DNA from: DAOUKH01 sp965219875
GTDB lineage: Bacteria; Chloroflexota; Dehalococcoidia; SHYB01
Length of the DNA: 64,000 bases
Direction: 5' to 3'
NCBI GenBank assembly: GCA_965219875.1
Contig: CBDCOW010000001.1
Span: 930,001 to 994,000 of the forward strand
Shown: positions 47,181-56,126 of the stretch, in pieces
Position numbering within the stretch: the stretch's first letter is position 1
How the letters are laid out: every line of letters begins with the position of its first letter
The notes under the pieces: generated by a model
The model's database searches: none
Told to the model about the DNA's origin: nothing
Seen by the model: the letters and a program-made list of their open reading frames with translations, nothing else
Translations under genes and position numbers: made by a program

Positions 47181-48026
47181 ATGAAGATCGGCGCGCACGT
47201 ATCGTCATCGGGCGGGGTCTACAAGGCCATCGACCGGGCCGAGGAGATCGGCGCGGAGGCGATCCAAGTCTTCGTCTCGGGGCCCACGATGTGGCGGGTG
47301 AAGATCCCCGACGACACGGTGGCGGCGAAGTACCGGGAGCGGGTCGAAGCGACCGAGATCGACACCGCGTTCTTCCACGGCGTCTATCTGATCAACCTTG
47401 GCTCGCCTAACCCAGAGCTCGTGGACAAGGGCGTCGATTCGTTGATCAAGTACCAGACGGCGGCGGACAAGATCGGTTGCAAGGGCACGATCTTTCACGT
47501 CGGGAGCCACAAGGGGCGCGGTTTCGAGACGGTGCTTCCCCAGATCGTCGAGTGCTTCCACCGCGTCCTCGACGCCGCTCCGGAAGGCCCCTGGCTGATC
47601 ATCGAGAACAGCGCCGGCATGGGACAGTCGATCGGCTCGACATGGAGCGAGATTGGCGAGATCATGCGGGCCGTGGACAGCGACCGCGTCAGGGTCTGTC
47701 TCGACACGCAGCACTCCTTCGCCAACGGCTATGACGTGGCTACGAAGGAGGGGCTCGACGGCGTTATGACGGAGTTCGACGAGCATATCGGCCTCGACAA
47801 CCTGGTCGCGGTGCACGCCAACGACTCGAAGGTCCCGTTCGAGGGTGGGCTCGACCGACACGAGAACATTGGCGAGGGCCACATCGGGACCGAGGGATTC
47901 GAGGTCATCATGGCGCATCCCGCCTTCCAGGACGCGCCGTTCCTGCTGGAAGTCCCCGGCTTCGAGGGTAACGGCCCCGACAAGCGCAACGTCGATACGC
48001 TCAAGGCAATGAGAGGACGTTCGTGA
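47181..48026 (+). CDS. nfo: Endonuclease IV-type AP endonuclease
   Basis: The 281-residue TIM-barrel enzyme has MKIGAHVSSSGGVYKAIDRA, the metal ligands in TIFHVGSHKGRG, LIIENSAGMGQ, VCLDTQHSFANGYD (often CLDTCH), AVHANDSKVPF and DRHENIGEGHIG. It cuts DNA 5' to abasic sites with a trinuclear zinc centre. The ATG gives the classical N-terminus. Its stop overlaps the next small gene (TGATG). Confidence 0.95.
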   Translation: MKIGAHVSSSGGVYKAIDRAEEIGAEAIQVFVSGPTMWRVKIPDDTVAAKYRERVEATEIDTAFFHGVYLINLGSPNPELVDKGVDSLIKYQTAADKIGCKGTIFHVGSHKGRGFETVLPQIVECFHRVLDAAPEGPWLIIENSAGMGQSIGSTWSEIGEIMRAVDSDRVRVCLDTQHSFANGYDVATKEGLDGVMTEFDEHIGLDNLVAVHANDSKVPFEGGLDRHENIGEGHIGTEGFEVIMAHPAFQDAPFLLEVPGFEGNGPDKRNVDTLKAMRGRS

Positions 48027-48256
48027 TGGCCGAGCGTAAGCCCCCTCCCCGCACTGAGCTCAAGAAGCTCCCCTTGCGGCACCGAATATTCAGCACGGTG
48101 GCGGCGCTCGCGGTCGCCATTCTCATAATGTGGCTCACCAGCAACGCCATTTGGGGCTTTCTCACGTTCTTCGTGCTCGCCACGGCGTTGAATATGTATC
48201 TCGCCCATCGCTACAACCAAGACCCCGCCAATTGGGAGGGGCCGCTCGGCAGGTAG
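48026..48256 (+). CDS. Small two-helix membrane protein
   Basis: The 76-residue protein has a basic N-terminus (ERKPPPRTELKKLPLRHR), two membrane helices (TVAALAVAILIMWLTSNAIW and FLTFFVLATALNMYLA), and a short tail RYNQDPANWEGPLGR. No family recognised. ATG overlaps the nfo stop by one base; a GTG one codon earlier is the alternative. Coupled to nfo, but a DNA-repair link is not evident. Confidence 0.7.
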   Translation: MAERKPPPRTELKKLPLRHRIFSTVAALAVAILIMWLTSNAIWGFLTFFVLATALNMYLAHRYNQDPANWEGPLGR

Positions 48257-48331
48257 CGAGCCGCGGCGCGCGGCGGGGAAGCGCCGCACGCTCCCCGGAT
48301 AACTTATTCCAGACTGAGGAGACCGATTTTC

Positions 48332-49243
48332 ATGACCACGGCCGAATCCCATGGCGGAATGAACCTGTTCGACGCAGCGCGGGCCGCCGGCATCGCGTTC
48401 TCGGAGGAGTATGTCCCCGAGGACAAGTTCGTCGAAGCGAACGGCATGTCGCTGCATTACCTTGATTGGGGCAATGCCGACAAACCGAAGATGCTCCTGC
48501 TGCACGGCGGCGCACAGACGGCGCATAGCTGGGACTTCTTTGCGCTGGGCATTCGCGACCACTTCCACGTGGTCGCGCTCGATCAGCGGGGCCACGGCGA
48601 CAGCGGGTGGGCGGAAGAGGGGAACTACGGCGCGCCGTTCCACGTCGCCGACGTGGACGCCTTCACCGACGTCATCGGCTACGACCGGTTCGCGCTGGTG
48701 GGGCTTTCGATGGGCGGACGGAACTCGTATGCCTTCGCCGCCGCGCATCCGGAGAAGGTGGAGCGCCTGGTGATCGTGGACGTAGGTCCCGACGTGCAGC
48801 GCGAGGGCAGCGCCTACATCCGCGAGTTCCTCGAAGACACCGAGGTCTTCGAGTCGTTCGACTGGCTGGTCGAGCGGGTGCGCCGGTACAACCCGCGCCG
48901 CCCTGAGGAGCAGATCCGGGGCAGCCTCCTCAATAACCTCAAGCGTATGGACGATGGGCGCTGGACGTGGAAGCATGATCGTCGCCGAGGCATACGCCGC
49001 GACCGCGGCGGCGAAATGACCGGAAGCGCGTGGAGCGACCTCGCCACGGTGCAGGCCCAGACGCTCGTGGTGCGTGGCGCGGAGAGCAACATTCTCTCCA
49101 TTGAGACCGCCCAACGTATGATGAACACGCTCCAGGATAGCCAACTCGTCGAGGTCTCGAAGGCGGGGCACTTGGTGCAAGGCGACAATCCCGTCGAGTT
49201 CGACAAGGTCGTCCGCGAGTTCCTCGGCGTCCCACCCGCGTAG
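48332..49243 (+). CDS. Alpha/beta hydrolase
   Basis: The 303-residue protein has the alpha/beta hydrolase fold: LLLHGGAQTAHSWDFFAL (oxyanion region), ALDQRGHGDSGW, the nucleophile elbow VGLSMGGRNS, a late Asp in VRGAESNILS, and the catalytic His in SKAGHLVQGDNP. Substrate unknown; this group includes epoxide hydrolases, esterases and C-C hydrolases. The first 30 residues precede the core domain. Monocistronic or end of the nfo transcript. Confidence 0.9.
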   Translation: MTTAESHGGMNLFDAARAAGIAFSEEYVPEDKFVEANGMSLHYLDWGNADKPKMLLLHGGAQTAHSWDFFALGIRDHFHVVALDQRGHGDSGWAEEGNYGAPFHVADVDAFTDVIGYDRFALVGLSMGGRNSYAFAAAHPEKVERLVIVDVGPDVQREGSAYIREFLEDTEVFESFDWLVERVRRYNPRRPEEQIRGSLLNNLKRMDDGRWTWKHDRRRGIRRDRGGEMTGSAWSDLATVQAQTLVVRGAESNILSIETAQRMMNTLQDSQLVEVSKAGHLVQGDNPVEFDKVVREFLGVPPA

Positions 49244-49310
49244 GGCACGGGGGCGTCGGCCGTGTCCGGCCCCCTCCAATGCGAAGCCTCTTGACTTGCG
49301 TGCCGGCGCG

Positions 49311-50369
49311 CTAGCCGCCGAGCGGGCTGCCGCCGCCGGCCCAACGCAGGATGTCGTTGTAGGTCACGGCGAGGAAGACCAACATGAGGAGGGCGAAGCC
49401 CGTCGCGTGGGCGAGGGCCTCCTTGTGGGGCGGGATACGCTTCCCGCCACGGACCACCTCGATCGCGATGAAGAAGAGTCTGCCGCCATCTAGGGCCGGA
49501 AAGGGCAGGACGTTCACGATCGCGAGATTGAGGCTGAGCAGTGCGGCGAGGGTCAGCAGCGGGACGATTCCCAGCCCCGCCACCTCGCCGGTGACCTGGA
49601 CGATGCCTACGGGGCCGCTCACCTCGTCCAGTGGATCGCTGGCGCCGACGAACCACGACGAGATGCCGTTCTTCATCAGCACGACGGAGTCGGCGATTCG
49701 CTCGCCGGCCTTGGGGACGGCATCCCAGAACGGCTCGGAGCGCGATACCGTCCGGTCGTTCAAGAGATCGACGCGGATGCCGGTGAGGCCCTCCCCGGCC
49801 GGGACTTTCCACCGTGGGATGACGTCGTAGGGCAGCAGTTCGCTGCCGCGCTCGACCACGGTGGTGGCGGTGGCGCCGCGGCGAAGCTGGTACTGGAAAT
49901 GAAGATCGCGGAAGTTCTCGACGGAGCGGCCGTTGACCTCGCGGACGATGTCGCCTTCGCGGATGCCGGCCAGCGCGGCCGGTGAGCCGGGGGCGACGCC
50001 GAGGATGGTGACGTCGCCGACGCGAGTGTCCTGGGGGACCATGAACACGATCGCGAAGAGGACGACGGCGAGCAGGGCGTTCATGAAGGCGCCGGCGCCG
50101 ATCACGGCGGCGCGCTGCCAGGCCGGTTTCGCGGCGAGGCTGCGAGGGTCGGAAGGGTCTTCCTCGCCGAGCATCTTGACGAAGCCGCCGATGGGGAGCG
50201 CGTTCAGCGAGTACTGTGTCTCGCCGCGCTTGAATCCCCAGACCCGGGGCGGTATTCCGATGCCGAACTCAAGGACTTTAACCTTGAACAGCCGAGCCGT
50301 AGCGAAGTGTCCGAGCTCGTGTAAGGAGACGAGCGCGCCGAAAATGATGATGAAGGAAAGGAAGCCCAT
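49311..50369 (-). CDS. rseP: Site-2 protease family RIP metalloprotease
   Basis: The 352-residue membrane protease has HELGH (His17, Glu18, His21) in the first helix, one PDZ domain (about residues 110-190, with GSPAALAGIREGDIV), and the second metal motif NVLPFPALDGGRL. It cleaves membrane-embedded anti-sigma factors or signal peptides within the bilayer. It ends the rpsB-to-rseP operon, next to dxr as in many bacteria. Confidence 0.95.
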   Translation of the reverse strand: MGFLSFIIIFGALVSLHELGHFATARLFKVKVLEFGIGIPPRVWGFKRGETQYSLNALPIGGFVKMLGEEDPSDPRSLAAKPAWQRAAVIGAGAFMNALLAVVLFAIVFMVPQDTRVGDVTILGVAPGSPAALAGIREGDIVREVNGRSVENFRDLHFQYQLRRGATATTVVERGSELLPYDVIPRWKVPAGEGLTGIRVDLLNDRTVSRSEPFWDAVPKAGERIADSVVLMKNGISSWFVGASDPLDEVSGPVGIVQVTGEVAGLGIVPLLTLAALLSLNLAIVNVLPFPALDGGRLFFIAIEVVRGGKRIPPHKEALAHATGFALLMLVFLAVTYNDILRWAGGGSPLGG

Positions 50370-50393
50370 GACCGGTACTACGAAGCCCGGCCC

Positions 50394-51521
50394 CTACTCG
50401 GCGCGTTGACGCCTCGCGTAGTCACGGGCCCACCGGTCCGCGTCGAGTACGTCCTCCAGGGACGGGTAATCGACATCGTCGTGGGCGCTGAGCACGGAGT
50501 CGACGACCTTCGGGATGTCGGCGAAGCCGATCTGGTGGGCCAGGAACATCCCCACGGCGATTTCGTCGGCGGCCGCCAACACCGCGGGGTAGGTGCCGCC
50601 TTTTCGCCCCGCTTCGAGCGCAAGCTTGAAGCACGGGTAGCGGTCCAAGTTCATCTCCTCGAAATTCAGGGTCCCGACCTCGATCGGGTTGAGCTGGGGA
50701 AGCGTCGGGTTGCCCCAGCGCTCGGGGTAGGAGAGCGCGTACTGGATGGGCAGGCGCATGTCGGGAGGGCCGAGCTGCGCCTTCACTGAGCCGTCGGAGA
50801 ACTCGACCATCGAGTGGACGATGCTCTGGGGGTGAATGACGACGTTGATGTCGTCGATGGGCACGCCGAAGAGCCAGTTCGCCTCGATCACCTCCATGCC
50901 CTTGTTCATCAGGGTGGCGGAATCGACGGTGATCTTCTTGCCCATGCGCCAAGTGGGGTGGTTGAGCGCCTGTTCCGGGGTCACGCTCGGAATGTCCTTG
51001 AGCGGGGTGTGGCGGAAGGGGCCGCCCGAGGCGGTGAGGAAGATGCGCCGGACGGACTTGTCCTCGCCGCGCATGCACTGCCACATGGCGCTGGGCTCGC
51101 TGTCCACGGGCAGGATCTCGACGCCCCTGCGGTGCGCCTGCGCCATGACGATGTTGCCCGCCATGACGATGACTTCCTTGTTCGCCAGGGCGACGTTCTT
51201 CCGCGCGTTGATCGCCGCTAACGTCGGCTTGAGCCCCTCGCGGCCCACCGTCCCCACCATGATGGCGTTGACGTCCTCACGGCGGACCATCTCCTCCATC
51301 GAGGCGTGTTTCCAGCCGTTGGCATGGAGGTAGGCGTCGCCGACGCCCTTCATGTGGTAGAGAAGTTCGGGCTTGAACTCCTGCACTTGCCGGTCGAGCA
51401 ACTCGATGTTGCCGCCGGCGGCGAGGCCGACGACCTTGAACCGGTCGGGGAGCGCGCGCACGACATCAAGCGTCTGGCGGCCGATAGAGCCCGTGGAACC
51501 GAGAACAACCAGGTTTTTCAT
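50394..51521 (-). CDS. dxr: 1-deoxy-D-xylulose-5-phosphate reductoisomerase
   Basis: The 375-residue protein has the NADPH motif VVLGSTGSIGRQTLDVV, NVALANKEVIVMAG, the metal and substrate loop PVDSEPSAMWQC, LTASGGPFR, the HPTWRMGKKITVDSATLMNK block and NVVIHPQSIVHSMVEF. It makes MEP from DXP, the step after Dxs, whose gene is in the hopanoid operon. The ATG gives the standard N-terminus; the open frame extends upstream across cdsA as a shadow. Confidence 0.96.
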   Translation of the reverse strand: MKNLVVLGSTGSIGRQTLDVVRALPDRFKVVGLAAGGNIELLDRQVQEFKPELLYHMKGVGDAYLHANGWKHASMEEMVRREDVNAIMVGTVGREGLKPTLAAINARKNVALANKEVIVMAGNIVMAQAHRRGVEILPVDSEPSAMWQCMRGEDKSVRRIFLTASGGPFRHTPLKDIPSVTPEQALNHPTWRMGKKITVDSATLMNKGMEVIEANWLFGVPIDDINVVIHPQSIVHSMVEFSDGSVKAQLGPPDMRLPIQYALSYPERWGNPTLPQLNPIEVGTLNFEEMNLDRYPCFKLALEAGRKGGTYPAVLAAADEIAVGMFLAHQIGFADIPKVVDSVLSAHDDVDYPSLEDVLDADRWARDYARRQRAE

Positions 51522-51526
51522 AGCCC

Positions 51527-52318
51527 TCACCGAAGACCGTAAACCAGGTAGTAATATACCACAACGACTACAGGGATAATGCTGTCCAATCGGTCGAGCA
51601 GGCCGCCGTGGCCAGGGATGAGCGAGCCTGCGTCCTTGGCCCCGGCGATGCGCTTGATCATCGACTCGACGAGGTCGCCGGCCTGGGCCACGACGCCCAC
51701 GAGCATGCCGAGTCCGCAGGCCTCGGCGGGGTGGAGTTCCAGGCCGAAAAGGTAGGAAAGCAGCACGGCGGCGGGAATGACGAGAAGGAAGCCGCCCGCC
51801 GCGCCTTCCCACGTCTTTCCCGGGCTGATCGCCGGGGCCATGGGGCGCCGTCCGATCAAGCGGCCGACGCTGTAGGCGCTCGAATCGACCACAAACGTCA
51901 GGATGATGGCGGTGAGGAGCCACTCTGTGCCGTCGGGCTGCCGCCGCAGGAGCACGGCGTGGCTCAGGGTCCACGCCACGAAGAGGACGCCGGCCAGGGT
52001 CCATGCCCAATCCGAGAAGAGGCGTTCCTTCGGCTGGAGGAAGATCAGCACGAAGAGCGGAACGAGGATCGTTCCGGCGAGCAGCGGCCCGCTGATGTCG
52101 GTGCGTATCGTGGCGTCGACTACGAAGAGCGTCGCCGCGATGGCGCCGAAGAGGAAGATCACTGTGCCGCCGGCGCGCATCGTGAGCCGGTGGAACTCGT
52201 AGGTCCCGATGACGGCGGCGGCGGCCACGAGGGCCGCCGTGGACGGCGTGCTCAGCCAGATGAGCGCGGCCACAATCGGCACGCCGACAATGCCGGAGTA
52301 TATGCGGCTCTTTAGCAT
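51527..52318 (-). CDS. cdsA: Phosphatidate cytidylyltransferase
   Basis: The 263-residue integral membrane enzyme makes CDP-diacylglycerol. The signature near the C-terminus is present: GDLVESMIKRIAGAKDAG, then SLIPGHGGLLDRLDS. About seven hydrophobic helices precede it. Operon position between uppS and dxr is conserved in bacteria. Confidence 0.95.
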   Translation of the reverse strand: MLKSRIYSGIVGVPIVAALIWLSTPSTAALVAAAAVIGTYEFHRLTMRAGGTVIFLFGAIAATLFVVDATIRTDISGPLLAGTILVPLFVLIFLQPKERLFSDWAWTLAGVLFVAWTLSHAVLLRRQPDGTEWLLTAIILTFVVDSSAYSVGRLIGRRPMAPAISPGKTWEGAAGGFLLVIPAAVLLSYLFGLELHPAEACGLGMLVGVVAQAGDLVESMIKRIAGAKDAGSLIPGHGGLLDRLDSIIPVVVVVYYYLVYGLR

Positions 52319-52331
52319 CAGCGGGCGGAGA

Positions 52332-53063
52332 TTAGAGGCCGCCGTAGCGGCGCTGACGGCTTGCGTAGTCGGCGAGGGCTCGGTCGATCTCTGACTCGTC
52401 GAAGTCCGGCCAGCAGGCCTGGGTTGTATAGATCTCGGCGTAGGCCGCTTGCCAGAGCAGGAAGTTGCTCAGCCGCATCTCCCCGCTGGTGCGGATGATG
52501 AGATCGGGGTCGGGAAGGCCGCCGGTATAGAGCTCGCGGGCAATGGCCTCCTCGGTCACGTCTTCGGGGGAGGCACCGGACGCGACCAAGCGTCGCGCCG
52601 CCCGGACCAACTCGGAGCGGCTGCCGTAGTCCAGTGCGACGACGAGGGTGAGGCCGGTGTTGCCGGCAGTCCGCTCGCGGGCTCGGACAAGCTTGTCGCG
52701 AAGGCCGGGCGAGAGGCGGTCCTCCCGGCCGATGTTCATCAGCCGGATGTTCCGTTCGTGGAAGTAGGGGACCTCGCGTGGGACCGCCTGCGCGAGCAGG
52801 TCGAGGAGGCCGCGGACCTCGGCGTCCGGCCGTGTCCAGTTCTCGCTGGAAAAAGCGTAGAGGGTGAGGACCTCAACGCCGCGCTCGGCGAAGCCTCCGA
52901 CGACGTCGCGGATGATCTTGACGCCGGCGCGGTGTCCGGCCAGCCGGGGAAGGCCGCGACGCTTCGCCCAGCGCCCGTTGCCGTCCATGATGAGGGCGAC
53001 GTGGCGCGGCGCGGCGGGACGCTCCCCGGGCGCTTCGGCGCGTACCTCGACTTCGGTGGTCAT
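52332..53063 (-). CDS. uppS: Isoprenyl (undecaprenyl-type) diphosphate synthase
   Basis: The 243-residue cis-prenyltransferase begins its core with HVALIMDGNGRWAKRRGLPR (catalytic Asp27), then LTLYAFSSENWTRP, and ends with DPDLIIRTSGEMRLSNFLLW and YAEIYTTQACWPDF. It makes the lipid carrier for cell-wall glycan. The first 20 residues are a variable charged extension. Confidence 0.95.
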   Translation of the reverse strand: MTTEVEVRAEAPGERPAAPRHVALIMDGNGRWAKRRGLPRLAGHRAGVKIIRDVVGGFAERGVEVLTLYAFSSENWTRPDAEVRGLLDLLAQAVPREVPYFHERNIRLMNIGREDRLSPGLRDKLVRARERTAGNTGLTLVVALDYGSRSELVRAARRLVASGASPEDVTEEAIARELYTGGLPDPDLIIRTSGEMRLSNFLLWQAAYAEIYTTQACWPDFDESEIDRALADYASRQRRYGGL

Positions 53064-53079
53064 GGGGTGGGGGCCTGCG

Positions 53080-53637
53080 TTAGACCTCCATCAACTCCTC
53101 TTCCTTTTGCGCGCCGATCTTCTCCGCGTTCGCGATGTGGACGTCCGTGGCCTTCTGTAGGCGCTCTTGGGCTCGGTGCTGCTCGTCTTGCGAGATCTCC
53201 TTGCCGCGCTCCGCTTTCTTGAGCTCGTCCATGGCGTCGCGCCGCACGTTACGGACGGAGACGCGGCCTTCTTCGAGGCGCCTGCGCACCTGCTTGACCA
53301 TGCCGCGCCGGCGCTCCTCGGTGAGCGGCGGTATGGGCACCCGCAAGGTCTGGCCTTCGACGATGGGAACGAGCCCCAGGGAGCTCTTCAGAATCGCCTT
53401 TTCGACCCCGGAGGCCGCGCCTTTGTCCCACACCTGCACGGACAGCGCGCGCCCCTCTAGGACGGAGATCGTAGCGAGCTGGTTGAGCGGTGTGGGCGCG
53501 CCGTAGTAGTCGACGGGAAGGTGCTCAAGGAGTCCGGGATTCGGCCGCCCGGTGCGGAGTCCGGCGAGGTCTCGTTCGAGCGCTTCCACGCTCTTGCTCA
53601 TGCGTTCTTCGGCGTTCTTCAGCGTTTCTTCTATCAT
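53080..53637 (-). CDS. frr: Ribosome recycling factor
   Basis: The 185-residue protein is the standard size: MIEETLKNAEERMSKSVEAL, GLRTGRPNPGLLEHL, VDYYGAPTPLNQLATISV, then VPIPPLTEERRRGMVKQVRR. It splits post-termination ribosomes with EF-G. The frame is open 17 codons further up, but this ATG has GGAG seven bases before it and matches the family start. Confidence 0.97.
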   Translation of the reverse strand: MIEETLKNAEERMSKSVEALERDLAGLRTGRPNPGLLEHLPVDYYGAPTPLNQLATISVLEGRALSVQVWDKGAASGVEKAILKSSLGLVPIVEGQTLRVPIPPLTEERRRGMVKQVRRRLEEGRVSVRNVRRDAMDELKKAERGKEISQDEQHRAQERLQKATDVHIANAEKIGAQKEEELMEV

Positions 53638-53693
53638 CGCACCGCTCCAATCGGCCGACGCCCGGTTTGCGCCGTCCTCGTTCGCCACCGGAC

Positions 53694-54410
53694 TTAGTGG
53701 ATGAGCGTCCCGATCTTGTCGCCGTTCAGGGCGCTGGCGAGCCCGTCCGGGTCGAGGAGGTCGAAGACGACGATGGGGACGCTATTGTCCATGCACATGG
53801 AGAGCGCGGTGGAGTCCATCACCGCGAGCCGCTGATTCAGCGCGTCGAGGTACGTTATCTCATCATAACGCTTGGCGTTGCGGTCTTTCCTGGGGTCGGC
53901 GCTATAGACGCCGTCGGCGCCGTTCTTGGCCATCAGTAACACCTCGGCGCTCATCTCCATGCAGCGGAGCGCCGCGGCGGTGTCGGTGGTGACGAATGGG
54001 TTGCCGGTGCCGGCGGCGAAGATGACGGCGCGGCCCTTCTCGAGGTGCCGCACGGACCGGCGCTGGATGAACGGCTCGGCGACGTTGTGGATCGGGATGG
54101 CGGTCTGCATGCGGGTGTCCACGCCGATGTGCTCCAGGGCGTCCTGGAGAGCGAGGGCGTTGATGACGGTGGCGAGCATACCGGCGTAGTCGGCGGTGGT
54201 GCGGTCCATGCCTGCGGCCGCGGCTTGGGCGCCGCGCCAGATGTTTCCGCCCCCGACCACGGTGGCGAGTTGAACGCCGGATTCGATGGCCTGCTTGATC
54301 GAGTCCGCGACGTAGCGCAGCGTCGGGGGGTCGATACCAGAGCCGGCCTCGCCGCGTAGCGCTTCGCCGCTCACTTTGAGCACCGCCCGCCGGTATCGAG
54401 GAGTCGCCAT
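53694..54410 (-). CDS. pyrH: UMP kinase
   Basis: The 238-residue amino-acid-kinase-fold enzyme makes UDP from UMP. It has YRRAVLKVSGEALRGEAGSG, VVGGGNIWRGAQA, DYAGMLATVINALALQDALE, FAAGTGNPFVTTDTAA and AKNGADGVYSADPRKD. The longer upstream frame overlaps tsf and is a shadow; the ATG gives the family N-terminus. Confidence 0.97.
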   Translation of the reverse strand: MATPRYRRAVLKVSGEALRGEAGSGIDPPTLRYVADSIKQAIESGVQLATVVGGGNIWRGAQAAAAGMDRTTADYAGMLATVINALALQDALEHIGVDTRMQTAIPIHNVAEPFIQRRSVRHLEKGRAVIFAAGTGNPFVTTDTAAALRCMEMSAEVLLMAKNGADGVYSADPRKDRNAKRYDEITYLDALNQRLAVMDSTALSMCMDNSVPIVVFDLLDPDGLASALNGDKIGTLIH

Positions 54411-54447
54411 GGCCGCCCCTGTTCCGCTCCGGGGCCGGAGCGCGGCT

Positions 54448-54966
54448 CTACTCGGACCCGAGCTCGTAGCGGACGAACCGGGTGAGTTTGATGTTCTCGC
54501 CGAGCTTGCCGATGGACTCCGTGACCAGGTCTTTGACGCGGACCGAGCCGTCCCTGATGAACGGCTGGTTCCACAGGCTGGCTTCCATGTCCTGCTCGGT
54601 GGGGTTCTCGGGAAGGTCGTCGATGCCAACGTAGGCCGGGTTCATCGCGGCGATCTGCAGCGCGAGGTTGTGCGCCAAGTCCTTGAAGTCGTCGGTGCGC
54701 GCCACGAAGTCTGTCTCGCAGTTCAATTCGAGCAGCACGCCGACGCGCCCGCCGGTATGGATGTAGCTTTCGACGACGCCCTGGTTGAGCTCGTTGGCGC
54801 TCCGTCTGCCGGAGAGCTTAACGCCCTTGGCGATGCCCTGTTCCCGCAGCGACTCGATGGCCTTGTCGATGTCGCCGGCTGATTCCACGAGGGCGTTCTT
54901 GGATTCGAGGATGCCCGCGCCGGTGCGCTGGCGGACAATCTTGACGGTTTCGGCGGTGACAGCCAC
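54448..54966 (-). CDS. tsf: Elongation factor Ts (short form)
   Basis: The 172-residue protein has the UBA-like N-terminal domain (AETVKIVRQRTGAGILESKN), a single core with GVVESYIHTGGRVGVLLELN and CETDFVARTDDF, and a C-terminal module. It lacks the second core subdomain of the 280-residue E. coli form, as in several phyla including Chloroflexota. It is the EF-Tu nucleotide exchange factor. GTG start. Confidence 0.96.
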   Translation of the reverse strand: MAVTAETVKIVRQRTGAGILESKNALVESAGDIDKAIESLREQGIAKGVKLSGRRSANELNQGVVESYIHTGGRVGVLLELNCETDFVARTDDFKDLAHNLALQIAAMNPAYVGIDDLPENPTEQDMEASLWNQPFIRDGSVRVKDLVTESIGKLGENIKLTRFVRYELGSE

Positions 54967-55032
54967 CTTGCGCTCCTTACGATGCGGCCCGCAGGGCGGG
55001 CCGCCCGGGAATCGGCATGACGATTGGGGACG

Positions 55033-55908
55033 CTAGCCCTGCCCGGCGGAGGGCCCAGCCGACGGCCCCGCGGCCGCGGCGACGGCGTACTCCGGCTCGT
55101 CTCCTGCGCCGTCCTCATCCTCGTCGGCCTCGGCGGCTTTCATCTCCTCGAGGAGCCGCTGCTCGCGCAGGGCGACGCCTTCGAGGACGGCGTCAGCCAT
55201 CTTGCCGGTGATCAGCCGCACGGAGCGGATCGCGTCGTCGTTTGCGGGAATGGGGTAGTCGATTAGGTTGGGATCGGAGTCCGTGTCGTTGACGGCGACA
55301 ATGGGGATGTCGAGGCGGCGGGCCTCGGTGACGGCGATGCTTTCCTTCCCCGGATCGACGATGAAGAGAGCGTCGGGGAGGCTGCGCATCTCCTTGATGC
55401 CGCCCATCTGGCGGTTCAACTTTTCGATTTCGTTGGTGCGGCGGAGCGCCTCTTTCTTGATGAGATTGGAGAAACCGCCGGTCTCCTGCATCCGTTCAAG
55501 CACTTCGAGGTGCTTGATGCGGGCGTGGATCGTGTCGAAGTTGGTCAGCGTGCCGCCAAGCCAACGTACGTTAACGTAGTACATGCCGCAGCGCTGCGCC
55601 TCGGTCTCGATGGCGCCTTGGGCCTGCTTCTTGGTGCCGACGAAGAGGATTTTCTTGCCGGCGGCGGCAGTCTCCTTGATGAAGTTATAGCCCGCGGCCA
55701 GCATCCCTAACGTCTGCTGGAGGTCGAGGATGTGGATGCCGTTGCGCTGGGTGAAGATGTACTGCTTCATCTTCGGGTTCCAGCGCCGCGTCTTATGCCC
55801 GAAGTGCACTCCCGTTTCGAGCAGGAGTTTCATGCTGACGAGTTCGTCGTTGCCGGGGCCTGCCTCGGCGAGTTGTTGCACCATACGCTCTCGATTAACC
55901 TCACCCAT
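55033..55908 (-). CDS. rpsB: 30S ribosomal protein S2
   Basis: The 291-residue protein has the S2 core: LLLETGVHFGHKTRRWNPKM, YIFTQRNGIHILDLQQT, ILFVGTKKQAQGAIETEAQR and RWLGGTLTNFDTI. It has an acidic, Ala/Gly/Pro-rich C-terminal tail (residues 255-291) and an N-terminal extension of about 24 residues before MKLLLETG. A later Met (residue 9 or 26) could be the real start. First gene of the translation/MEP operon. Confidence 0.95.
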   Translation of the reverse strand: MGEVNRERMVQQLAEAGPGNDELVSMKLLLETGVHFGHKTRRWNPKMKQYIFTQRNGIHILDLQQTLGMLAAGYNFIKETAAAGKKILFVGTKKQAQGAIETEAQRCGMYYVNVRWLGGTLTNFDTIHARIKHLEVLERMQETGGFSNLIKKEALRRTNEIEKLNRQMGGIKEMRSLPDALFIVDPGKESIAVTEARRLDIPIVAVNDTDSDPNLIDYPIPANDDAIRSVRLITGKMADAVLEGVALREQRLLEEMKAAEADEDEDGAGDEPEYAVAAAAGPSAGPSAGQG

Positions 55909-55942
55909 AACGACGCGTACAGCGCCGCCAGATTTCTCGGCA

Positions 55943-55972
55943 AGAATACCATACGCGCTTCAGAAGCGGCAA
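55943..55972 (-). promoter_or_regulatory. Likely promoter of the rpsB operon
   Basis: TTGCCG (55972-55967), 18-nt spacer, TATTCT (55948-55943); start near 55936, about 28 nt before the rpsB ATG. The -35 is the same hexamer as before the 57.7-59.1 kb CoA-ligase gene. No S2-binding leader is recognised. Confidence 0.4.
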
Positions 55973-56126
55973 CGAGGCCCCCTCGGTGCGGCCTCCGCGT
56001 AGTCGTGGAAAGGGATGAGGCAAGAGCCGCCGCGCCGGCGGCCTGCTATCATGCGTCGCCGAGAATGCGCCGCGGGAGCGGCGTGGAGCGTGGGGTTATG
56101 CGGCGCGGCGATAGCGGGGAGACGAA